Shown here piece by piece: positions 1 to 4,724 of a stretch of 5,396 nucleotides of DNA (position 1 is its first letter; each line of letters opens with the position of its first letter). The notes beneath the pieces were generated by a model. That model searched no databases. It worked only from the letters and a program-made list of their open reading frames with translations, and was not told the DNA's origin. The stretch is from an uncultured Bacteroides sp. (GTDB lineage Bacteria; Bacteroidota; Bacteroidia; Bacteroidales; Bacteroidaceae): NCBI GenBank assembly GCA_900766195.1, contig CAAFUN010000031.1, positions 1 through 5,396 of the forward strand. The letters are read 5' to 3'. The translations under genes and the position numbers were made by a program.

Positions 1-571
1 CTTCAAAAGAGGCAATATTAAAGATATATTTAATCAAACTGACCTCACTGCTAATGTTCCGGAGGGTGATGGGCCTACGCAGCTTAAGCTGTGGTAAAAT
101 TTCTCCGGACAGCAATGATGTAGAAATATTAGTTTCTTCGTAATTTATGGTTTTGTCAGTCCTTTCAAGCAATTCTCCTTTGGAATTGTAGAACTGCTTG
201 TCCTTTGCGAAAATAGCCTTTTCAAACTTCCGAAATTCCTGTGCAGTCATACCAAAATGTTTTTTAAAGGCACGATTAAAAGAGGTGTAGTTACTAAAAC
301 CACAGCTATAAGCGATTTCCGTTATAGAGGTGTTCTTTTGCTCTTGAAGTAATCTTGCAACCTTTTCAACACGTAGTCTAAGGATGAACCCGGCAGGAGT
401 TTCTCTTTCTAAAGCAGTAAATATTCTATGGAAATGAAAAGGTGAAAAGTTCGCATGACAAGCAATATCATCAAGATTCAGGGGCTTATCTATGTTTTTC
501 TCGATGTAGATAATAACCGAATTAATCCTTGATATATAATCGTTTATGCTTGTTCCCTGTCTACTTTTCAT
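1..571 (-). CDS. AraC-family transcriptional regulator, N-terminal part (runs off left edge)
   Basis: I translated this by hand. The reverse strand reads openly from an ATG at 571-569 to the window edge, giving 190 residues. A two-helix-turn-helix AraC/XylS DNA-binding domain lies at the N terminus: the first HTH is at about residues 30-60 (LNLDDIACHANFSPFHFHRIF, split by no stop), the second at about 80-113 (ITEIAYSCGFSNYTSFNRAF, then FKKHFGMTAQEFR). The motif GFSNYTSFNRAFKKHFG is the family signature. In relatives with this N-terminal arrangement the rest is usually a GyrI-like ligand-binding domain. Residues 155-190 do not show an obvious GyrI start, so that part is undecided. The protein is a predicted cytoplasmic DNA-binding regulator. 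It is divergent from the EFR1-type gene across a 106-base spacer, so it plausibly controls that gene and itself. Ligand unknown. The family call is firm; target and ligand are inference. Confidence 0.9.
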   Translation of the reverse strand, partial: MKSRQGTSINDYISRINSVIIYIEKNIDKPLNLDDIACHANFSPFHFHRIFTALERETPAGFILRLRVEKVARLLQEQKNTSITEIAYSCGFSNYTSFNRAFKKHFGMTAQEFRKFEKAIFAKDKQFYNSKGELLERTDKTINYEETNISTSLLSGEILPQLKLRRPITLRNISSEVSLIKYIFNIASFE

Positions 572-610
572 TAGCTGCAAAAATACATAATAATTTCCTA
601 ATTACATGTT

Positions 611-630
611 AGCAAGAAATGTAAGTTGCT
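611..630. promoter_or_regulatory. Small dyad in the divergent promoter, possible AraC operator
   Basis: AGCAA at 611-615 and TTGCT at 626-630 form an inverted repeat with a 10-base spacer. The right arm overlaps the -33 TTG of the promoter. A regulator bound here could affect transcription of the EFR1-type gene and of the divergent araC-type gene. The arms are only 5 bp, so chance is a real alternative. Confidence 0.25.
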
Positions 631-654
631 GGGGTATAATTTGGTTTAATTTTG
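626..654 (+). promoter_or_regulatory. Bacteroides-type promoter of the EFR1-family gene
   Basis: A TAATTTTG at 647-654 matches the Bacteroidetes -7 consensus TAnnTTTG exactly. A TTG at 626-628 lies 18 bases upstream, at the expected -33 position. The predicted start of transcription is around 660-664, which leaves a short leader before the ATG at 678. The match is by eye; no expression evidence is available. Confidence 0.65.
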
Positions 655-677
655 CGCATGCACGATAGTATATAGAT

Positions 678-1703
678 ATGAACGCTATCCAAGATATATT
701 GATATTCTATTTTTCGGGTACAGGGAACTCGAAAAGAATTGCTTTGTGGTTTTCGGAATTTGCAACAGACAAAGGAATAGCATGTGATATAATTGATATT
801 TCGGACGTAAATAGCGATTCATTGCGAAAAATTAAACCAAATAGCCTGATTGTAATTATTTCCCCTGTACATGGATTTAATTTTCCAAAGATAACATTAG
901 ATTTTATCCGAGCATTCCCTAAAGGGAGAAATCGTATCGTATTGATGAATACCAGAGGTTCTGTAAAAATAGGAAAATGGATTACGCCCGGACTGACTGG
1001 AATTGCATTCATGTTATCTTCTCTGATTTTGAGAAGCAAAGGGTATCGGATTATCGGACAAATTCCGTTTGATATGCCTTCAAATTGGATTTCTATACAT
1101 CCCGCAATCAGAGAGAAAATGGCAAACTTTATTTTTGACAAGAATTATTTGCGGGTACGAAAGCACTTTGAAAGACTTTATTCAGGCAAAAAAGATTTTG
1201 CATCACGAAAAGACACCATTCAAGACATTCTTATTTCTCCTGTATCGTTTGCCTACTACCTGATTGGTAGATTCTTTTTAGCAAAATCATATTATGCTTC
1301 ATACAAATGCACAAATTGTAATTTATGTATGAAACAATGTCCTGTCAAAGCAATTAAGAAAGTTAACGAGCGACCGTACTGGACTTTTAAATGCGAAAGT
1401 TGCATGAGATGTATGAATAACTGCCCTGTTGATGCGATAGAAACCCCGCATGGTTTATGGATTATTGCTATCTACATCACTTCAATTGCGAGTACTTATA
1501 TATTTTATGGATTATTACCTGATTCTATTCAAAATTGGATTGTAAAATTCGTGCTTTTTAACATCATCTTGATTGTTTACATGTGGATATTATATAGAAT
1601 ACAACAGCTCGAACTAAAGAATCGTATCATCGCAAAAATAATATCTCTCACATCGCTTACACATTACATGTTTTGGGAGAGATATAAATCCAATGAAAAT
1701 TGA
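678..1703 (+). CDS. EFR1-family flavodoxin-like / 4Fe-4S ferredoxin membrane protein
   Basis: This 341-residue protein joins three parts. An N-terminal flavodoxin-like domain has the FMN phosphate-binding loop SGTGNS at residues 13-18. A two-cluster ferredoxin domain has cysteines 211, 214, 217, 221 and 239, 242, 245, 249 in CxxCxxCxxxCP motifs, each predicted to hold a [4Fe-4S] cluster. Two hydrophobic segments follow at about 260-280 and 287-307. This order matches the EFR1 family ('EFR1 family ferrodoxin'), whose physiological role is not established; low-potential electron transfer at the membrane is the natural reading. The ATG at 678 is used because it places the flavodoxin strand right at the N terminus, and an upstream ATG at 658 runs into a stop. 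All eight cluster ligands are present, so the gene looks intact. It faces away from the AraC-type gene, which probably regulates it. Confidence 0.88.
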   Translation: MNAIQDILIFYFSGTGNSKRIALWFSEFATDKGIACDIIDISDVNSDSLRKIKPNSLIVIISPVHGFNFPKITLDFIRAFPKGRNRIVLMNTRGSVKIGKWITPGLTGIAFMLSSLILRSKGYRIIGQIPFDMPSNWISIHPAIREKMANFIFDKNYLRVRKHFERLYSGKKDFASRKDTIQDILISPVSFAYYLIGRFFLAKSYYASYKCTNCNLCMKQCPVKAIKKVNERPYWTFKCESCMRCMNNCPVDAIETPHGLWIIAIYITSIASTYIFYGLLPDSIQNWIVKFVLFNIILIVYMWILYRIQQLELKNRIIAKIISLTSLTHYMFWERYKSNEN

Positions 1704-1761
1704 AGTCATTCAGCAGATAAAGTCAATGCTTTGAATATAATTTATTCACCATTAAAAATTT

Positions 1762-1998
1762 ATGCTTATGAATGATTTATTAAAAACAGAGTTTTTCGGT
1801 CTGATGAACGAAAACTCGCAAGCGATTACAAACAAAGAAATGCAAAGAGCCTATGGATGCTTTATGAAAGGAGTAGAAACTGCCAGTCAGTCCGAAACGG
1901 ACTACTCCAAACTTTATCGGACATTGAACATTACTCGTATTGAGTTAGTGTCCATCCAAACACTCTATCGAGACGAGCAGGGGAAAAAAATGCCCTAA
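1762..1998 (+). CDS. N-terminal half of a split RteC-like protein
   Basis: A 78-residue helical reading frame starts at ATG 1762 (a second ATG at 1768 is equally possible) and ends at TAA 1996-1998, just after a GGG-A7 run. The hydrophilic sequence does not match a family on its own. Its last helices lead naturally into the reading frame that opens one base back, so I read it as the 5' part of one gene with 2010-2408. The peptide after the A7 run (KMP, then stop) is short and looks like out-of-frame readthrough. If joined by a -1 shift at the A run, the whole product would be about 215 residues. It follows the EFR1-type gene by 58 bases with no clear promoter of its own. A free-standing small protein is the alternative. 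Confidence 0.55.
   Translation: MLMNDLLKTEFFGLMNENSQAITNKEMQRAYGCFMKGVETASQSETDYSKLYRTLNITRIELVSIQTLYRDEQGKKMP
1981..1992 (+). other. GGG-A7 slippery run joining the two RteC-like frames
   Basis: GGG followed by seven A (1984-1990) sits at the end of the upstream frame, whose codons there are GGG AAA AAA ATG. A -1 slip of the tRNA on AAA 1987-1989 back to AAA 1986-1988 keeps perfect pairing. It continues as AAT GCC CTA AAA TTC into the downstream frame. One extra A in the transcript, by polymerase slippage, would have the same effect. A real 1-base deletion or a sequencing error at the run cannot be excluded. I saw no internal Shine-Dalgarno or obvious stem-loop just downstream that would make a programmed shift certain. 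Confidence 0.45.
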
Positions 1999-2009
1999 AA
2001 TTCATCTAT

Positions 2010-2408
2010 TTGCAAAAAGCATTAGCTATTGTTTATTCCGAATTGGAACTGCTAAATCTCAAAATTCGCTACCCTGAACAGTTTCCGCAATCCGAACAAC
2101 CGACATTTGAATCCGAACTTTATATTCTCCCTAAGTCGAAAGATTTGGGGATTGTTGCATTGGGAGAAATTGTAGTAGCCCTTTTCCTTTCAAAGAAAGT
2201 ATTCCAGCGGAATGGTAAACCCGCACACCTGAATCAGATTGCAGTTGCTTTCGAAAAGATATTCAATTGTAGCTTTGGTACTATTTATGACCAACAAGAA
2301 AAGATTTTCGACCGTAAGCCGTTCAACCGAACTAAGGCTCTGGACTTTCTGCGCAACCTCATAATCCGAAAGGATAAAGAGGGGAGGTACAAACAAGATG
2401 AAAAATAA
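2010..2408 (+). CDS. RteC-like regulator, C-terminal domain (frame-shifted from 1762-1998)
   Basis: The frame is open from 1944, but it has no ATG or GTG anywhere; TTG 2010 is the only conventional bacterial start near its head. That is the main sign that it is the 3' part of a longer gene. The 132 residues from 2010 resemble the C-terminal domain of RteC proteins: a helix LGEIVVALFLSKKVF (about 51-65), a turn with NGKPAHLNQIAVAFEKIFN, and a terminal stretch ending in DRKPFNRTKALDFLRNLI. This follows the RteC layout of a 'LVEL.YAL' helix, an asparagine-rich turn, an 'FN' helix and a final 'RK..RT.FLD.L' helix. RteC of CTnDOT promotes excision after RteA/RteB signalling. Here it is probably a regulator of excision or mobilization. 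Joined length of about 215 residues is shorter than usual RteC, mainly at the N terminus. The family match was made by memory, without a profile search. Confidence 0.55.
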   Translation: MQKALAIVYSELELLNLKIRYPEQFPQSEQPTFESELYILPKSKDLGIVALGEIVVALFLSKKVFQRNGKPAHLNQIAVAFEKIFNCSFGTIYDQQEKIFDRKPFNRTKALDFLRNLIIRKDKEGRYKQDEK

Positions 2409-2453
2409 CCGTTTTATAACAGCTTAGATATAAGATTGTTGCAAAAAAGATTC

Positions 2454-2481
2454 GGGGGAGTAGTTAGCTATTCCCCTTTTT
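2454..2481 (+). terminator. Rho-independent terminator after the RteC-like gene
   Basis: GGGGAGTA at 2455-2462 pairs with TATTCCCC at 2469-2476 (8 bp with one G-T), around a GTTAGC loop that can close by one more G-C pair. TTTTT follows at once (2477-2481). It lies 46 bases after the stop at 2408 and ends the upstream transcript, so the HTH gene should have its own promoter. Confidence 0.8.
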
Positions 2482-2512
2482 CTATTTCTTCATTCTGCCG
2501 TCCTTTGCTTTA

Positions 2513-2524
2513 TCAATCGATTGA
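2513..2524. promoter_or_regulatory. Perfect 12-bp palindrome upstream of the HTH gene
   Basis: TCAATCGATTGA reads the same on both strands. It lies 34 bases before the ATG at 2559, between the terminator and the excisionase-like gene, where an operator or autoregulatory site would sit. A weak promoter-like TAATTTG lies just downstream (2538-2544), one base short of the Bacteroides -7 consensus. The role is inference. Confidence 0.35.
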
Positions 2525-2558
2525 AAACGAGAATGTCTAATTTGAAAAATAAAGCAAT

Positions 2559-2915
2559 ATGTATATCAATAACGAAGATTTTGAAAAGTGGATGCAAAAG
2601 TTATCCAAGAAGCTAAGCGAAATCGGTCAAGACCTGAAATCACTCATCAACACCAGTGAAGTATTTGAACCCGATGAGAAGCTACTCGATAATCAGGATT
2701 TAGCTTTTCTCTTAAAAGTATCATGCCGAACACTCCAACGATACAGGTCAAGTAAGAAACTCTCTTTCTTTATGGTCGGTCATAAGACCTATTACCGTAC
2801 CTCCGATGTCAGGGAATTTGTCCGCTCTCACATGGATTTTCAAACCTATCAGGATTTTGAAAAGAAGCATCCGAAGCCCAAAGATAAGGAAGAAAACGAG
2901 GAAAATGTCGGATGA
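2559..2915 (+). CDS. Excisionase-like helix-turn-helix DNA-binding protein
   Basis: This 118-residue protein has an N-terminal helical part (1-35, charged, probably coiled) and a MerR/excisionase-type winged HTH (HTH_17 type). DNQDLAFLLKVSCRTLQRYR (residues 44-63) is the HTH; the wing follows at about 70-92, with VGHKTYYRTSDVREFV. The tail is highly charged (KDKEENEEN). Small proteins of this kind accompany RteC-like and mobilization genes on Bacteroides conjugative and mobilizable elements, where relatives act as excisionases or regulators. It has its own start after a terminator, and its stop codon lies at the edge of the hairpin-rich region, so a role in excision or in binding the transfer region is plausible but unproved. 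No integrase is visible in the window. Confidence 0.75.
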   Translation: MYINNEDFEKWMQKLSKKLSEIGQDLKSLINTSEVFEPDEKLLDNQDLAFLLKVSCRTLQRYRSSKKLSFFMVGHKTYYRTSDVREFVRSHMDFQTYQDFEKKHPKPKDKEENEENVG

Positions 2916-2942
2916 TTCTGCTTTCCCAGTCTAATGCAGAAT
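2915..2942. repeat. Inverted repeat over the HTH stop codon
   Basis: ATTCTGC (2915-2921) and GCAGAAT (2936-2942) are perfect 7-bp arms around a 14-base loop. There is no T run after it, so it is not a standard intrinsic terminator. Confidence 0.6.
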
Positions 2943-2954
2943 AGAGCGAATGAC

Positions 2955-2981
2955 GGAGGCTTGTTTTTGATTTACGCCTCC
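2955..2981. repeat. Inverted repeat GGAGGC/GCCTCC
   Basis: GGAGGC (2955-2960) and GCCTCC (2976-2981) are perfect 6-bp GC-rich arms around a 15-base T-rich loop. It is the second stem in the hairpin chain. Confidence 0.55.
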
Positions 2982-2996
2982 TGTTAATAGCTCCGC

Positions 2997-3044
2997 ATTT
3001 CACAAAAACGACTTTGCCTATCGGCTCTGTTCGTTTCGTGAAAT
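2997..3044. repeat. Long imperfect inverted repeat
   Basis: ATTTCAC (2997-3003) pairs with GTGAAAT (3038-3044), and AAACGA (3006-3011) pairs with TCGTTT (3031-3036). The two helices are separated by a 2x1 internal loop, and the apical loop is 19 bases with a small GCC/GGC pair inside. Thirteen base pairs make it unlikely to be chance. Confidence 0.65.
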
Positions 3045-3047
3045 TAA

Positions 3048-3086
3048 GCAAGAGGGAACTGGACAAGTCCTGTTCTTTCCTCTTGC
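3048..3086. repeat. Three-part 16-bp hairpin centred on GGACAAGTCC
   Basis: Three helices stack: GCAAGAGG (3048-3055) with CCTCTTGC (3079-3086), GAAC (3056-3059) with GTTC (3072-3075), and GGAC (3061-3064) with GTCC (3067-3070). A TTT bulge and a T-T mismatch interrupt the stem. Total pairing is 16 bp, the strongest stem in the window, and the centre is a near-perfect palindrome. A DNA cruciform, protein site or extruded oriT hairpin are all possible. Confidence 0.7.
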
Positions 3087-3098
3087 CCTGCGGGGCAA
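3083..3098. repeat. GC-rich hairpin TTGCCC/GGGCAA
   Basis: TTGCCC (3083-3088) and GGGCAA (3093-3098) form a perfect 6-bp stem with a TGCG tetraloop. Its left arm shares TTGC with the right arm of the preceding stem and its right arm shares AA with the next stem, so neighbours cannot all form at once. Confidence 0.65.
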
Positions 3099-3111
3099 AG
3101 CCTTCGGCTTT
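3097..3111. repeat. Hairpin AAAGCC/GGCTTT
   Basis: AAAGCC (3097-3102) and GGCTTT (3106-3111) form a perfect 6-bp stem with a TTC loop (equally readable as a C(UUCG)G-closed 5-bp stem). On the plus strand the right arm ends in only three T, so it is a weak terminator at most. Confidence 0.65.
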
Positions 3112-3112
3112 A

Positions 3113-3131
3113 GTGCTTTAGAATAAAGCAC
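3113..3131. repeat. Perfect 8-bp hairpin GTGCTTTA/TAAAGCAC
   Basis: GTGCTTTA (3113-3120) and TAAAGCAC (3124-3131) pair perfectly around GAA. It is the last of the compact GC-containing stems before the AT-rich part of the region. Confidence 0.7.
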
Positions 3132-3218
3132 AGTTATAACACTTGCTATAACTCGAATTGACATTCAATTCTATATAAGCAAGTTAAATACATAAATAGC
3201 TATAAAATAGTTATAACT
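3132..3218. repeat. Iterated AGTTATAAC sites up to the btgA start
   Basis: AGTTATAAC occurs at 3132-3140, TATAACT at 3147-3153, and the perfect 10-bp palindrome AGTTATAACT at 3209-3218, touching the ATG at 3219. ATAGCTAT (3196-3203) and ATAGTTAT (3207-3214) are further near-copies. Repeated short sites at the promoter of a ribbon-helix-helix protein suggest BtgA binding and autorepression; that is inference. Confidence 0.45.
3141..3184. repeat. Nested inverted repeat in the AT-rich part
   Basis: Outer arms ACTTGC (3141-3146) and GCAAGT (3179-3184), followed inward by TATA on each side, enclose inner perfect arms GAATTG (3155-3160) and CAATTC (3166-3171) with an ACATT loop. This two-level dyad 35 bases before btgA fits a relaxase or accessory-protein recognition site, but no binding evidence is available. 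Confidence 0.6.
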
Positions 3219-3806
3219 ATGACAAAACAGAATCGAAATATCATATTTACTACCATTGCCATAGATATAGAAACTAATACTTTGGTAGAGAAAATCTGTA
3301 AACGCTATTCGCTGAAAAAGAATGAAGTTGTAAAACTGGCTTTTCTGTATCTGGAGAAAGCACATATTAATCCTGCCGATACTCCCGAATCGGTAAAGTC
3401 GGAACTTGCCAAGATTAACAAACGACAGGATGATATTATTCGATTTATCCGAAAATACGAAGAAGACCAACTCAACCCGATGATACGGACGAGCCACACA
3501 ATAGCAACCCGTTTCGATAGCACCACCAAAGCATTGGAAACACTTGTTCTTTCACAGTTGGAACAGAGCCAAGAAAAATATCATACTGTACTACACAAAA
3601 TCAGCGACCAGTTTCAAAAACATGCCGATGTAATAAACAATCAGGGAAAGCATATAGGCTCATTACAACAGGTGCAGAAAAAGGATAATACAAAGCTATT
3701 GAAGCTGATTAGCCTGTATTCGGATTTGGCTACTTGTGGAGTAATGGACGGTAAGCGGAAAGAGAATCTTAAATCCGAAATTATTGACCTAATAAATGAA
3801 CAATGA
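3219..3806 (+). CDS. btgA: BfmA/BtgA-family mobilization accessory protein
   Basis: This 195-residue protein has the layout of the BfmA/BtgA family. The N terminus (about 9-48) reads as a ribbon-helix-helix DNA-binding unit: strand FTTIAIDIET, helix NTLVEKICKRYS, then LKKNEVVKLAFLYLEKA. The rest is long and helical, with probable coiled coil at about 60-85 and 115-155, suiting dimerisation or contact with the relaxase. BtgA of pBFTM10 is reported to bind oriT, so this protein probably binds the dyads just upstream and loads or positions the relaxase. The ATG at 3219 gives a full RHH strand and directly follows a 10-bp palindrome, suggesting autoregulation. Its TGA overlaps the btgB start as ATGA, so the two are co-translated. 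Symbol given by family and by synteny with btgB. Confidence 0.75.
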   Translation: MTKQNRNIIFTTIAIDIETNTLVEKICKRYSLKKNEVVKLAFLYLEKAHINPADTPESVKSELAKINKRQDDIIRFIRKYEEDQLNPMIRTSHTIATRFDSTTKALETLVLSQLEQSQEKYHTVLHKISDQFQKHADVINNQGKHIGSLQQVQKKDNTKLLKLISLYSDLATCGVMDGKRKENLKSEIIDLINEQ

Positions 3807-4714
3807 ATATAGATTTCCCGCCACCGTCCAAAAGCACATACAACAATGCAGGCAGTAGCCAAAAGCTATGCAACTACTTAGAACATGAAGACTTAGAGCG
3901 CATGGAACAGGGAATCTATACCGAAGAATTTTTCAATCTGACAGACGATAATATCTATAAATCACAGGTTATTAGAGATATAGACAGCAATATTGGTCAG
4001 CTATTAAAAATGGATGCTAAGTTTTACGCTATCCATGTTAGCCCGTCAGAAAAGGAACTTCGGACAATGGGTAACACCGAGCAGGAACAAGCCGAAGCCA
4101 TGAAACGGTATATCCGGGAAGTGGTTATTCCCGAATATGCCAGGAACTTCAACAAAGGATTATCGGCAGAAGATATAAAATTCTATGGGAAGATACATTT
4201 CGATAGGGATAGGTCAAATAATGAACTGAATATGCACTGTCATTTGATTGTCAGTCGGAAAGACCAATCCAATAAAAAGAAACTATCTCCTCTTACCAAT
4301 CACAAGAACACCAAGAAAGGAGCAATCAAAGGAGGATTTAATAGAACTAATCTATTCCAACAAGTAGAGAAAGGATTTGATAAGCTGTTCAAATACAACC
4401 GTCCCCTATCAGAGTCTTTTGATTATTATAATACGATGAAGAACGGCAGTATCTCCGAGCAACTAAAAATGCAGGAACAACAGATTGCCGATGAAAGAAA
4501 AATGAATGTAGACAGTCATGTAGGCATATATGCAGATAAGCAGGTAGAAGTGGCTGAAAACAAGTCTGAAAATAAGTGCACTTCCAATCTGCCGGATTTA
4601 GGACTATCCTCTGCATTCGGTATACTTACTCCCGATATTAGTAGCAATGATGAACAACAACCCCCGATGAAAAAGAAAATAAAGAAGAAACCAAAGCGGG
4701 GATTCAGAAGATAA
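3803..4714 (+). CDS. btgB: BtgB-type relaxase (DUF5712 family mobilization protein)
   Basis: This 303-residue protein fits the BtgB/DUF5712 relaxases of Bacteroides mobilizable elements, which nick one strand at oriT and attach to its 5' end. Visible motifs: a glycine/serine-rich N-terminal stretch with tyrosine 25 in LCNYLEHED, a candidate catalytic tyrosine; FYAIHVSPS (74-82); FYGKIHFDRDR (127-137); and NMHCHLIVSRKD (143-154), whose histidines 145 and 147, with His132, look like the metal-binding histidine triad. The C-terminal part after about residue 215 is variable and low in structure, ending in a strongly basic tail (MKKKIKKKPKRGFRR, 289-303) suited to DNA contact. The ATG at 3803 overlaps the btgA stop by four bases, implying translational coupling. 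No conjugation channel genes are present, so transfer would need a helper element. All expected motifs are present. Confidence 0.8.
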   Translation: MNIDFPPPSKSTYNNAGSSQKLCNYLEHEDLERMEQGIYTEEFFNLTDDNIYKSQVIRDIDSNIGQLLKMDAKFYAIHVSPSEKELRTMGNTEQEQAEAMKRYIREVVIPEYARNFNKGLSAEDIKFYGKIHFDRDRSNNELNMHCHLIVSRKDQSNKKKLSPLTNHKNTKKGAIKGGFNRTNLFQQVEKGFDKLFKYNRPLSESFDYYNTMKNGSISEQLKMQEQQIADERKMNVDSHVGIYADKQVEVAENKSENKCTSNLPDLGLSSAFGILTPDISSNDEQQPPMKKKIKKKPKRGFRR

Positions 4715-4724
4715 ATTTGTAGAG

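Larger units (their letters stand above)
2915..3218. other. Candidate origin-of-transfer region: 304-base hairpin-rich spacer before btgA
   Basis: No credible gene lies here; the one long reading frame, on the minus strand, has no family resemblance. Instead it holds a chain of inverted repeats from the HTH stop codon to the btgA start, ending in AT-rich AGTTATAAC repeats. In Bacteroides mobilizable elements oriT lies just upstream of the mobilization genes, and BtgA of pBFTM10 is reported to bind its oriT, so this is the natural oriT candidate. I could not identify the nick site. The stems may also act as transcriptional attenuators or protein-binding sites. Confidence 0.55.

Noticed and set aside
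578..585. CAAAAATA, i.e. TATTTTTG on the minus strand, as the -7 box of the AraC-type gene
   Set aside because: It fits TAnnTTTG, but lies only 6 bases before the ATG and has no TTG at the right distance upstream, so I did not list it as a promoter.
707..1141. Minus-strand reading frame of 144 codons inside the EFR1-type gene
   Set aside because: It is the antisense shadow of a gene with clear flavodoxin and ferredoxin motifs.
2955..2981. GGAGGC/GCCTCC stem as a terminator of the HTH gene
   Set aside because: The loop is long and no T run follows the right arm, so it does not have the form of an intrinsic terminator.
2809..3066. Minus-strand reading frame of 85 codons across the end of the HTH gene and the hairpin region
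   Set aside because: No family resemblance, it overlaps the HTH gene antisense and the inverted repeats, and its peptide is rich in arginine and serine as expected of chance reading.
3048..3184. CRISPR-like array in the repeat-rich spacer
   Set aside because: The stems differ in sequence and length; there is no repeated direct unit with regular spacers.
3158..3189. TTGACA (3158-3163) with TTAAAT (3184-3189) as a sigma70-like promoter for btgA
   Set aside because: Spacing is 20 bases and Bacteroidetes do not use this consensus; the TTGACA lies inside a hairpin.
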